This document shows positions 54,110-64,000 of a stretch of DNA of 64,000 bases, in pieces. This DNA is from Luzula sylvatica (taxonomy: Eukaryota > Streptophyta > Magnoliopsida > Poales > Juncaceae). Position numbers and translations under genes: made by a program. The DNA is taken from positions 7,698,001 to 7,762,000 of the forward strand of contig OX326958.1 of assembly GCA_946800325.1 (NCBI GenBank), read 5' to 3'. How positions within the stretch are numbered: the stretch's first letter is position 1; every line of letters starts with the position of its first letter. The notes beneath the pieces are model-generated. The model made no database searches. It was not told the DNA's origin and worked only from the letters and a program-made list of their open reading frames with translations.

Positions 54110-56599
54110 ACTAAGTAAGTCTGTTTTTCGATTCAAAACAAGATTTTAACGCTTTGTGGAGTTCAATTAACTTGTTTTTAGATCATTTGTATCGTATCTT
54201 TTACTACCTAACTTTTCACCAAATTTCACAAACACTAAGAAAGTTTGTTTTTCGATTCAAAACAAGATTTTAACGCTTTGAGGAGTTCAAATAACGTGTT
54301 TATAGATCATTTGTATCGTATCTTTTACAACATAACTTTTCACCAAATTCTACAAACACTAAGAAAGTTTGTTTTTCAATTCAAAACAGGATTGTAACGC
54401 TTTGAGGAGTACAAATAACGTGTTTTAGATCATTTGTATCGTATCTTTTACTACGTAAGCTTTCACCAAATTTGACAAACACTAAGTAAGTCTGTTTTTC
54501 GATTCAAAACAAGATTTTAACGCTTTGAGGAGTTCAATTAACTTGTTTTTAGATCATTTGTATCGTATCTTTTACTACATAACTTTTCACCAAATTTCAC
54601 AAACACTAAGAAAGTTTGTTTTTCGATTCAAAACAAGATTTTAACGCTTTGAGGAGTTCAAATAACGTGTTTTTAGATCATTTGTATCGTATCTTTTACT
54701 ACATAACTTTTCACCAAATTTCACAAACACTAAGAAAGTTTGTTTTTCGAGTCAAAACATGATTTTAACGCTTTGAGGAGTTCAAAAACGTGTTTTTAGA
54801 TCATTTGTATCGTATCTTTTACTACATAACTTTTCACCAAATTTCACAAACACTAAGTAACTTTGTTTTTCGATTCAAAACATGATTTTAACGCTTTGAG
54901 GAGTTCAAAAAAGTTGTTTTTAGATCATTTGTATCGTATCTTTTACTACATAACTTTTCACCAAATTTCACAAACACTAAGTAAGTTTGTTTTTCGATTC
55001 AAAACAAGATTGTAACGCTTTGAGGAGTTCAAATAATGTGTTTTTAGATCATTTGTATCGTATCTTTTACTACATAACTTTTCACCAAATTTCACAAACA
55101 CTAAGTAAGTTTGTTTTTCGATTCAAAACAAGATTTTAACGCTTTGAGGAGTTCAAATAACTTGTTTTTAGATCATTTGTATCGTATATTTTACTACATA
55201 ACTTTTCACCAAATTTCACAAACACTAAGAAAGTTTGTTTTTCGATTCAAAACAAGATTTGAACGCTTTGAGGAGTTCAAATAACGTGTTTTTAGATCAT
55301 TTGTATCGTATCTTTTACAACATAACTTTTCACCAAATTCTACAAACACTAAGAAAGTTTGTTTTTCGATTCAAAACAAGATTGTAACGCTTTGAGGAGT
55401 TCAAATAACGTGTTTTTAGATCATTTGTATCGTATCTTTTACTACGTAAGTTTTCACCAAATTTGACAAACACTAAGTAAGTTTGTTTTTCGATTCAAAA
55501 CAAGATTTTAACGCTTTGAGGAGTTCAATTAACTTGTTTTTAGATCATTTGTATCGTATCTTTTACTACATAACTTTTCACCAAATTTCACAAACACTAA
55601 GAAAGTTTGTTTTTCGATTCAAAACAAGATTTTAACGCTTTGAGGAGTTCAAATAACGTGTTTTTAGATCATTTGTATCGTATCTTTGACTACATAACTT
55701 TTCACCAAATTTCACAAACACTAAGTAAGTTTGTTTTTCGATTCAAAACAAGATTTTAACGCTTTGAGGAGTTCAAATAACTTGTTTTTAGATCATTTGT
55801 ATCGTATCTTTTTCTACATAACTTTTCGCCAAATTTCACAAACACTAAGTAAGTTTGTTTTTCGATTCAAAACATGATTTTAACGCTTTGAGGAGTTCAA
55901 ATAACATATTTTTAGATCATTTGTATCGTATCTTTTACTACATAAGTTTTCACCAAATTTCACAAACACTAAGAAAGTTTGTTTTTCGATTCAAAACATG
56001 ATTTTAACGCTTTGAGGAGTTCAAAAACGTGTTTTTAGATCATTTGTATCGTATCTTTTACTACATAACTTTTCACCAAATTTCACAAACACTAAGTAAC
56101 TTTGTTTTTCGATTCAAAACATAATTTTAACGCTTTGCGGAGTTCAAAAAAGTTGTTTTTAGATCATTTGTATCGTATCTTTTACTACATAACTTTTCAC
56201 CAAATTTCACAAACACTAAGTAAGTTTGTTTTTCGATTCAAAACAAGATTGTAACGCTTTGAGGAGTTCAAATAACATGTTTTTAGATCATTTGTATCGT
56301 ATCTTTTACTACATAACTTTTCACCAAATTTCACAAACACTGAGTAAGTTTGTTTTTCGATTCAAAACAAGATTTTAACGCTTTGAGGAGTTCAAATAAC
56401 TTGTTTTTAGATCATTTGTATCGTATATTTTACTACATAACTTTTCACCAAATTTCACAAACACTAAGAAAGTTTGTTTTTCGATTCAAAACATGTTTTT
56501 AACGCTTTGAGGAGTTCAAATAACGTGTTTTTAGATCATTTGTATCGTATCTTTTACTACATAACTTTTCACCAAATTTCACAAACACTAAGAAAATTT

Positions 56600-58084
56600 G
56601 TTTTTCGATTCAAAACATGATTTTAACGCTTTGAGGAGTTCAAAAACGTGTTTTTATATCATTTGTAACGTATCTTTTACTACATAACTTTTCACCAAAT
56701 TTCACAAACACTAAGTAACTTTGTTTTTCGATTCAAAACATGATTTTAACGCTTTGAGGAGTTCAAAAAAGTTGTTTTTAGATCATTTGTATCGTATCTT
56801 TTACTACATAACTTTTCACCAAATTTCACAAACACTAAGTAAGTTTGTTTTTCGATTCAAAACAAGATTGTAACGCTTTGAGGAGTTCAAATAACGTGTT
56901 TTTAGATCATTTGTATCGTATCTTTTACTACATAACTTTTCACCAAATTTCACAAACACTAAGTAAGTTTGTTTTTCGATTCAAAACAAGATTTTAACGC
57001 TTTGAGGAGTTCAAATAACGTGTTTTTAGATCATTTGTATCGTATCTTTTACAACATAACTTTTCACCAAATTCTACAAACACTAAGAAAGTTTGTTTTT
57101 CAATTCAAAACAGGATTGTAACGCTTTGAGGAGTTCAAATAACGTGTTTTAGATCATTTGTATCGTATCTTTTACTACGTAAGTTTTCACCAAATTTGAC
57201 AAACACTAAGTAAGTCTGTTTTTCGATTCAAAACAAGATTTTAACGCTTTGAGGAGTTCAATTAACTAGTTTTTAGATCATTTGTATCGTATCTTTTACT
57301 ACATAACTTTTCACCAAATTTCACAAACACTAAGAAAGTTTGTTTTTCGATTCAAAACAAGATTTTAACGCTTTGAGGAGTTCAAATAACGTGTTTTTAG
57401 ATCATTTGTATCGTATCTTTTACTACATAACTTTTCACCAAATTTCACAAACACTAAGAAAGTTTGTTTTTCGAGTCAAAACATGATTTTAACGCTTTGA
57501 GGAGTTCAAAAACGTGTTTTTAGATCATTTGTATCGTATCTTTTACTACATAACTTTTCACCAAATTTCACAAACACTAAGTAACTTTGTTTTTCGATTC
57601 AAAACATGATTTTAACGCTTTGAGGAGTTCAAAAAAGTTGTTTTTAGATCATTTGTATCGTATCTTTTACTACATAACTTTTCACCAAATTTCACAAACA
57701 CTAAGTAAGTTTGTTTTTCGATTCAAAACAAGATTGTAACGCTTTGAGGAGTTCAAATAATGTGTTTTTAGATCATTTGTATCGTATCTTTTACTACATA
57801 ACTTTTCATCAAATTTCACAAACACTAAGTAAGTTTGTTTTTCGATTCAAAACAAGATTTTAACGCTTTGAGGAGTTCAAATAACTTGTTTTTAGATCAT
57901 TTGTATCGTATATTTTACTACATAACTTTTCACCAAATTTCACAAACACTAAGAAAGTTTGTTTTTCGATTCAAAACAAGATTTTAACGCTTTGAGGAGT
58001 TCAAATAACTTGTTTTTAGATCATTTGTATCGTATATTTTACTACATAACTTTTCACCAAATTTCACAAACACTAAGAAAGTTT
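56600..58084 (+). repeat. 1,485-bp tandem duplication, copy 1 (12 monomers)
   Basis: The rare variant tgtaacgtatc, in place of tgtatcgtatc, occurs near 56665 and again near 58150, 1,485 bp apart. The P monomers at 57082 and 58567 and the actag variant of class C have the same spacing. The unit contains T U V W P C D E F G H and an R-like monomer. Near 58.07 kb the join goes from an acttg, tatatttt unit straight into class T, skipping S. Confidence 0.82.
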
Positions 58085-59480
58085 GTTTTTCGATTCAAAA
58101 CATGATTTTAACGCTTTGAGGAGTTCAAAAACGTGTTTTTATATCATTTGTAACGTATCTTTTACTACATAACTTTTCACCAAATTTCACAAACACTAAG
58201 TAACTTTGTTTTTCGATTCAAAACATGATTTTAACGCTTTGAGGAGTTCAAAAAAGTTGTTTTTAGATCATTTGTATCGTATCTTTTACTACATAACTTT
58301 TCACCAAATTTCACAAACACTAAGTAAGTTTGTTTTTCGATTCAAAACAAGATTGTAACGCTTTGAGGAGTTCAAATAACGTGTTTTTAGATCATTTGTA
58401 TCGTATCTTTTACTACATAACTTTTCACCAAATTTCACAAACACTAAGTAAGTTTGTTTTTCGATTCAAAACAAGATTTTAACGCTTTGAGGAGTTCAAA
58501 TAACGTGTTTTTAGATCATTTGTATCGTATCTTTTACAACATAACTTTTCACCAAATTCTACAAACACTAAGAAAGTTTGTTTTTCAATTCAAAACAGGA
58601 TTGTAACGCTTTGAGGAGTTCAAATAACGTGTTTTAGATCATTTGTATCGTATCTTTTACTACGTAAGTTTTCACCAAATTTGACAAACACTAAGTAAGT
58701 CTGTTTTTCGATTCAAAACAAGATTTTAACGCTTTGAGGAGTTCAATTAACTAGTTTTTAGATCATTTGTATCGTATCTTTTACTACATAACTTTTCACC
58801 AAATTTCACAAACACTAAGAAAGTTTGTTTTTCGATTCAAAACAAGATTTTAACGCTTTGAGGAGTTCAAATAACGTGTTTTTAGATCATTTGTATCGTA
58901 TCTTTTACTACATAACTTTTCACCAAATTTCACAAACACTAAGAAAGTTTGTTTTTCGAGTCAAAACATGATTTTAACGCTTTGAGGAGTTCAAAAACGT
59001 GTTTTTAGATCATTTGTATCGTATCTTTTACTACATAACTTTTCACCAAATTTCACAAACACTAAGTAACTTTGTTTTTCGATTCAAAACATGATTTTAA
59101 CGCTTTGAGGAGTTCAAAAAAGTTGTTTTTAGATCATTTGTATCGTATCTTTTACTACATAACTTTTCACCAAATTTCACAAACACTAAGTAAGTTTGTT
59201 TTTCGATTCAAAACAAGATTGTAACGCTTTGAGGAGTTCAAATAATGTGTTTTTAGATAATTTGTATCGTATCTTTTACTACATAACTTTTCATCAAATT
59301 TCACAAACACTAAGTAAGTTTGTTTTTCGATTCAAAACAAGATTTTAACGCTTTGAGGAGTTCAAATAACTTGTTTTTAGATCATTTGTATCGTATATTT
59401 TACTACATAACTTTTCACCAAATTTCACAAACACTAAGAAAGTTTGTTTTTCGATTCAAAACAAGATTTTAACGCTTTGA
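58085..59480 (+). repeat. 1,485-bp tandem duplication, copy 2
   Basis: Repeats the T to H series of the preceding unit, including ttcatcaaa near 59290 (57806 in copy 1). A private change gataatttg for gatcatttg lies near 59257. Similarity ends near 59.48 kb, where an acgtg, acaac unit follows instead of the R-like monomer. Confidence 0.8.
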
Positions 59481-62404
59481 GGAGTTCAAATAACGTGTTT
59501 TTAGATCATTTGTATCGTATCTTTTACAACATAACTTTTCACCAAATTCTACAAACACTAAGAAAGTTTGTTTTTCGATTCAAAACAAGATTGTAACGCT
59601 TTGAGGAGTTCAAATAACGGGTTTTTAGATCATTTGTATCTTATCTTTTACTACGTAAGTTTTCACCAAATTTCACAAACACTAAGTAAGTTTGTTTTTC
59701 GATTCAAAACAAGATTTTAACGCTTTGAGGAGTTCAAATAACTTGTTTTTAGATCATTTGTATCGTATATTTTACTACATAACTTTTCACCAAATTTCAC
59801 AAACACTAAGAAAGTTTGTTTTTCGATTCAAAACAAGATTGTAACGCTTTGAGGAGTTCAAATATCGTATTTTTAGATCATTTGTATCGTATCTTTTACA
59901 ACATAACTTTTCACCAAATTCTACAAACACTAAGAAAGTTTGTTTTTCGATTCAAAACAAGATTGTAACGCTTTGAGGAGTTCAAATAACGTGTTTTTAG
60001 ATCATTTGTATCGTATCTTTTACTACGTAAGTTTTCACCAAATTTGACAAACACTAAGTAAGTTTGTTTTTCGACTCAAAACAAGATTTTAACGCTTTGA
60101 GGAGTTCAATTAACTTGTTTTTAGATCATTTGTATCGTATCTTTTACTACATAACTTTTCACCAAATTTCACAAACACTAAGAAAGTTTGTTTTTCGATT
60201 CAAAACAAGATTTTAACGCTTTGAGGAGTTCAAATAACGTGTTTTTAGATCATTTGTATCGTATCTTTGACTACATAACTTTTCACCAAATTTCACAAAC
60301 ACTAAGTAAGTTTGTTTTTCGATTCAAAACAAGATTTTAACGCTTTGAGGAGTTCAAATAACTTGTTTTTAGATCATTTGTATCGTATCTTTTACTACAT
60401 GACTTTTCGCCAAATTTCACAAACTAAGTAAGTTTGTTTTTCGATTCAAAACATGATTTTAACGCTTTGAGGAGTTCAAATAACATATTTTTAGATCATT
60501 TGTATCGTATCTTTTATTACATAAGTTTTCACCAAATTTCACAAACACTAAGAAAGTTTGTTTTTCGATTCAAAACATGATTTTAACGCTTTGAGGAGTT
60601 CAAAAACGTGTTTTTAGATCATTTGTATCGTATCTTTTACTACATAACTTTTCACCAAATTTCACAAACACTAAGAAAGTTTGTTTTTCGATTCAAAACA
60701 AGATTTTAACGCTTTGAGGAGTTCAAATATCGTATTTTTAGATCATTTGTATCGTATCTTTTACAACATAACTTTTCACCAAATTCTACAAACACTAAGA
60801 AAGTTTGTTTTTCGATTCAAAACAAGATTGTAACGCTTTGAGGAGTTCAAATAACGTGTTTTTAGATCATTTGTATCGTATCTTTTACTACGTAAGTTTT
60901 CACCAAATTTGACAAACACTAAGTAAGTTTGTTTTTCGATTCAAAACAAGATTTTAACGCTTTTAGGAGTTCAATTAACTTGTTTTTAGATCATTTGTAT
61001 CGTATCTTTTACTACATAACTTTTCACCAAATTTCACAAACACTAAGAAAGTTTGTTTTTCGATTCAAAACAAGATTTTAACGCTTTGAGGAGTTCAAAT
61101 AACGTGTTTTTAGATCATTTGTATCGTATCTTTTACTACATAACTTTTCACCAAATTTCACAAACACTAAGTAAGTTTGTTTTTCGATTCAAAACAAGAT
61201 TGTAACGCTTTGAGGAGTTCAAATAATGTGTTTTTAGATCATTTGTATCGTATCTTTTACTACATAACTTTTCACCAAATTTCACAAACACTAAGTAAGT
61301 TTGTTTTTCTATTCAAAACAAGATTTTAACGCTTTGAGGAGTTCAAATAACTTGTTTTTAGATCATTTGTATCGTATATTTTACAACATAACTTTTCACC
61401 AAATTTCACAAACACTAAGAAAGTTTGTTTTTCGATTCAAAACAAGATTTTAACGCTTTGAGGAGTTCAAATAACGTGTTTTTAGATCATTTGTATCGTA
61501 TCTTTTACAACATAACTTTTCACCAAATTCTACAAACACTAAGAAAGTTTGTTTTTCGATTCAAAACAAGATTGTAACGCTTTGAGGAGTTCAAATAACG
61601 TGTTTTTAGATCATTTGTATCGTATCTTTTACTACGTAAGTTTTCACCAAATTTGACAAACACTAAGTAAGTCTGTTTTTCGATTCAAAACAAGATTTTA
61701 ACGCTTTGTGGAGTTCAATTAACTTGTTTTTAGATCATTTGTATCGTATCTTTTACTACCTAACTTTTCACCAAATTTCACAAACACTAAGAAAGTTTGT
61801 TTTTCGATTCAAAACAAGATTTTAACGCTTTGAGGAGTTCAAATAACGTGTTTTTAGATCATTTGTATCGTATCCTTTACTACATAACTTTTCACCAAAT
61901 TTCACAAACACTAAGAAAGTTTGTTTTTCGAGTCAAAACATGATTTTAACGCTTTGAGGAGTTCAAAAACGTGTTTTTAGATCATTTGTATCGTATCTTT
62001 TACTACATAACTTTTCACCAAATTTCACAAACACTAAGTAACTTTGTTTTTCGATTCAAAACATGATTTTAACGCTTTGAGGAGTTCAAAAAAGTTGTTT
62101 TTAGATCATTTGTATCGTATCTTTTACTACATAACTTTTCACCAAATTTCACAAACACTAAGTAAGTTTGTTTTTCGATTCAAAACAAGATTGTAACGCT
62201 TTGAGGAGTTCAAATAACGTGTTTTTAGATCATTTGTATCGTATCTTTTACTACATAACTTTTCACCAAATTTCACAAACACTAAGTAAGTTTGTTTTTC
62301 GATTCAAAACAAGATTTTAACGCTTTGAGGAGTTCAAATAACGTGTTTATAGATCATTTGTATCGTATCTTTTACAACATAACTTTTCACCAAATTCTAC
62401 AAAC
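58567..62404 (+). repeat. 31-monomer mosaic unit with a variant-alpha segment (3,838 bp)
   Basis: The order is P C D E F G H I J, then H-like, I-like, J K L M N O, I-like, J K D, then G H I J C D E F G A. From about 58.57 to 61.19 kb it is colinear with 34.55-37.18 kb at exactly 24,014 bp (aacgggttt 59617 and 35603; catgac 60398 and 36384). After that it switches to a beta-like order with gtggag, cctaac and tatcc. 31 x 124 minus four single-base deletions and one 2-bp deletion equals the measured 3,838 bp. Confidence 0.83.
60398..60440 (+). repeat. Junction with 2-bp deletion, marker of the alpha lineage
   Basis: The pair catgac plus cacaaactaag (losing ac at the monomer boundary) appears only three times in the window, here and at about 32795-32830 and 36384-36420. 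In the equivalent M/N junctions of beta units (near 39.6, 43.1, 46.7, 52.0, 55.8 and 63.9 kb) the sequence is cataac and cacaaacactaag. It is a clean diagnostic for the three alpha-type segments. Confidence 0.85.
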
Positions 62405-64000
62405 ACTAAGAAAGTTTGTTTTTCAATTCAAAACAGGATTGTAACGCTTTGAGGAGTACAAATAACGTGTTTTAGATCATTTGTATCGTATCTTTTACTA
62501 CGTAAGTTTTCACCAAATTTGACAAACACTAAGTAAGTCTGTTTTTCGATTCAAAACAAGATTTTAACGCCTTGAGGAGTTCAATTAACTTGTTTTTAGA
62601 TCATTTGTATCGTATCTTTTACTACATAACTTTTCACCAAATTTCACAAACACTAAGAAAGTTTGTTTTTCGATTCAAAACAAGATTTTAACGCTTTGAG
62701 GAGTTCAAATAACGTGTTTTTAGATCATTTGTATCGTATCTTTTACTACATAACTTTTCACCAAATTTCACAAACACTAAGAAAGTTTGTTTTTCGAGTC
62801 AAAACATGATTTTAACGCTTTGAGGAGTTCAAAAACGTGTTTTTAGATCATTTGTATCGTATCTTTTACTACATAACTTTTCACCAAATTTCACAAACAC
62901 TAAGTAACTTTGTTTTTCGATTCAAAACATGATTTTAACGCTTTGAGGAGTTCAAAAAAGTTGTTTTTAGATCATTTGTATCGTATCTTTTACTACATAA
63001 CTTTTCACCAAATTTCACAAACACTAAGTAAGTTTGTTTTTCGATTCAAAACAAGATTGTAACGCTTTGAGGAGTTCAAATAATGTGTTTTTAGATCATT
63101 TGTATCGTATCTTTTACTACATAACTTTTCACCAAATTTCACAAACACTAAGTAAGTTTGTTTTTCGATTCAAAACAAGATTTTAACGCTTTGAGGAGTT
63201 CAAATAACTTGTTTTTAGATCATTTGTATCGTATATTTTACTACATAACTTTTCACCAAATTTCACAAACACTAAGAAAGTTTGTTTTTCGATTCAAAAC
63301 AAGATTTTAACGCTTTGAGGAGTTCAAATAACGTGTTTTTAGATCATTTGTATCGTATCTTTTACAACATAACTTTTCACCAAATTCTACAAACACTAAG
63401 AAAGTTTGTTTTTCGATTCAAAACAAGATTGTAACGCTTTGAGGAGTTCAAATAACGTGTTTTTAGATCATTTGTATCGTATCTTTTACTACGTAAGTTT
63501 TCACCAAATTTGACAAACACTAAGTAAGTTTGTTTTTCGATTCAAAACAAGATTTTAACGCTTTGAGGAGTTCAATTAACTTGTTTTTAGATCATTTGTA
63601 TCGTATCTTTTACTACATAACTTTTCACCAAATTTCACAAACACTAAGAAAGTTTGTTTTTCGATTCAAAACAAGATTTTAACGCTTTGAGGAGTTCAAA
63701 TAACGTGTTTTTAGATCATTTGTATCGTATCTTTGACTACATAACTTTTCACCAAATTTTACAAACACTAAGTAAGTTTGTTTTTCGATTCAAAACAAGA
63801 TTTTAACGCTTTGAGGAGTTCAAATAACTTGTTTTTAGATCATTTGTATCGTATCTTTTACTACATAACTTTTCGCCAAATTTCACAAACACTAAGTAAG
63901 TTTGTTTTTCGATTCAAAACATGATTTTAACGCTTTGAGGAGTTCAAATAACATATTTTTAGATCATTTGTATCGTATCTTTTACTACATAAGTTTTCAC
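62405..64000 (+). repeat. Incomplete higher-order repeat at the right edge
   Basis: It begins with a Q-type monomer (gtaca at positions 52-56, but with gtaagtttt rather than gtaagcttt) and continues C D E F G H I J K L M. A 110-bp partial class N monomer runs from 63891 to the window end. The order agrees with positions 8-20 of the beta reference. The array clearly continues beyond the window. Confidence 0.85.

Larger units (their letters stand above)
52501..57081 (+). repeat. Rearranged 37-monomer unit (4,581 bp)
   Basis: The order is P, then E F G H I J twice, then C, a D/A hybrid and Q, then the normal series C to W. Counting 37 monomers and subtracting the single-base-short units accounts for the measured length. 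The D/A hybrid near 54234-54357 begins as class D (aagaaag, cgattc) and ends as class A (gtttatag, acaac, ttctac). The P to Q distance here is 15 monomers instead of 7. Confidence 0.82.
1..64000 (+). repeat. 124-bp AT-rich satellite array spanning the whole window
   Basis: Head-to-tail tandem array. A monomer begins at each actaag and runs 124 bp to the next (starts at 1, 125, 249, 372, 496 and so on). Counting starts gives 517 complete units plus a partial unit from 63891, taking the 163-bp composite at 14116 as two. The consensus is about 28% G+C (35 of 124 by hand count). Landmarks inside a unit are the dyad at positions 12-32, cgctttgagg at 41-50, gttcaaata at 52-60, gtgttttta at 63-71, gatcatttg at 72-80, gtatcgtatc at 80-89 and two tttcac boxes at 105-110 and 115-120. 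All copies have the same orientation and I found no inserted foreign sequence. Stop codons occur in every frame, and because 124 is not a multiple of 3, any frame rotates through all three phases in 372 bp. The sequence is therefore non-coding. Satellite arrays of this scale are typical of eukaryotic centromeric, pericentromeric or other heterochromatic blocks; which one applies cannot be decided here. Confidence 0.98.

Noticed and set aside
1..64000. CRISPR array (regular repeats with spacers)
   Set aside because: The full 124-bp unit is conserved; there are no unique spacers between short repeats, and no cas genes. Variation is scattered point changes shared among units.
1..64000. Promoters, terminators or ribosome binding sites suggested by AT-rich boxes and gaggag motifs
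   Set aside because: tgaggag at positions 46-52 resembles a Shine-Dalgarno sequence, and TATA-like words occur in each unit, but they repeat about 500 times with no coding sequence downstream. They are monomer sequence, not regulatory signals.
1..64000. Inverted or head-to-head monomers
   Set aside because: I looked for reverse-complement landmarks such as gatacgatac and gtgaaaagtt. None were seen; all units run in the same direction.
1..64000. Window-wide assembly artefact (copies duplicated by software)
   Set aside because: Copies differ by scattered private substitutions and have different rearrangements, which argues against simple duplication. It cannot be excluded for the most similar pairs without reads.
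1..64000. An undescribed multi-gene system
   Set aside because: There is no protein-coding capacity or structured RNA gene here. The only system is the satellite and its higher-order organisation.

Overview
The whole 64 kb window is one uninterrupted head-to-tail satellite DNA array. The repeat unit (monomer) is 124 bp and about 28% G+C. By walking the monomer starts I count 517 complete monomers plus a 110-bp partial one at the right edge. All lie in the same orientation, and neither array end is in the window. I see no gene, RNA gene, transposon, prokaryotic operon signal or unique spacer. A giant, AT-rich, stop-dense tandem array of this kind points to eukaryotic constitutive heterochromatin, most plausibly centromeric or pericentromeric, but nothing non-repetitive is present to name the organism. 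From memory only, a 124-bp satellite is reported in the holocentric woodrush Luzula sylvatica, and part of this monomer resembles grass centromere satellites; I treat that as a low-confidence hypothesis.

The monomers are not random copies. They fall into about two dozen recurrent variant classes arranged in a fixed order, that is, a higher-order repeat (HOR). I used one distinctive class as a ruler: monomers carrying the triplet agg after aaaac at about position 30, followed by attg. Class P is the common form; class Q is the same with gtaca at positions 52-56. Starts of P-type monomers (Q not listed separately except where noted) are 1611, 4215, 5700, 6566, 10281, 13374, 16880, 19604, 21089, 21955, 25546, 28736, 30222, 30964, 33687, 37276, 40866, 44332, 47922, 49654, 52501, 57082, 58567 and 62405 (Q). 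Intervals in monomers are 21, 12, 7, 30, 25, 29, 22, 12, 7, 29, 26, 12, 6, 22, 29, 29, 28, 29, 14, 23, 37, 12 and 31. The commonest long interval is 29 monomers (3,589-3,591 bp).

Layout. 1-3539: mosaic array. 3540-10381: a block repeated at 18929-25646, at a distance of about 15.3 kb. 10382-15145: array with two HOR copies and an out-of-register deletion. 15146-20593: two tandem copies of a 22-monomer, 2,724-bp unit. 25647-27900: a different subfamily with a 992-bp (8-monomer) tandem duplication. 27901-33686: short mosaic units, including one 91-bp truncated monomer. 33687-52500: the most regular part, successive 29-, 29-, 28-, 29-, 14- and 23-monomer HOR copies. 52501-64000: rearranged HOR units with a 743-bp and a 1,485-bp tandem duplication and a block colinear with sequence 24 kb upstream.

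The picture is of a young, actively homogenised array. Almost all length changes are whole numbers of monomers, as expected for unequal exchange or recombinational repair between aligned copies. Substitutions are concentrated enough at CpG sites to suggest past cytosine methylation. No step of this was computed by alignment software; coordinates come from reading and counting landmarks.
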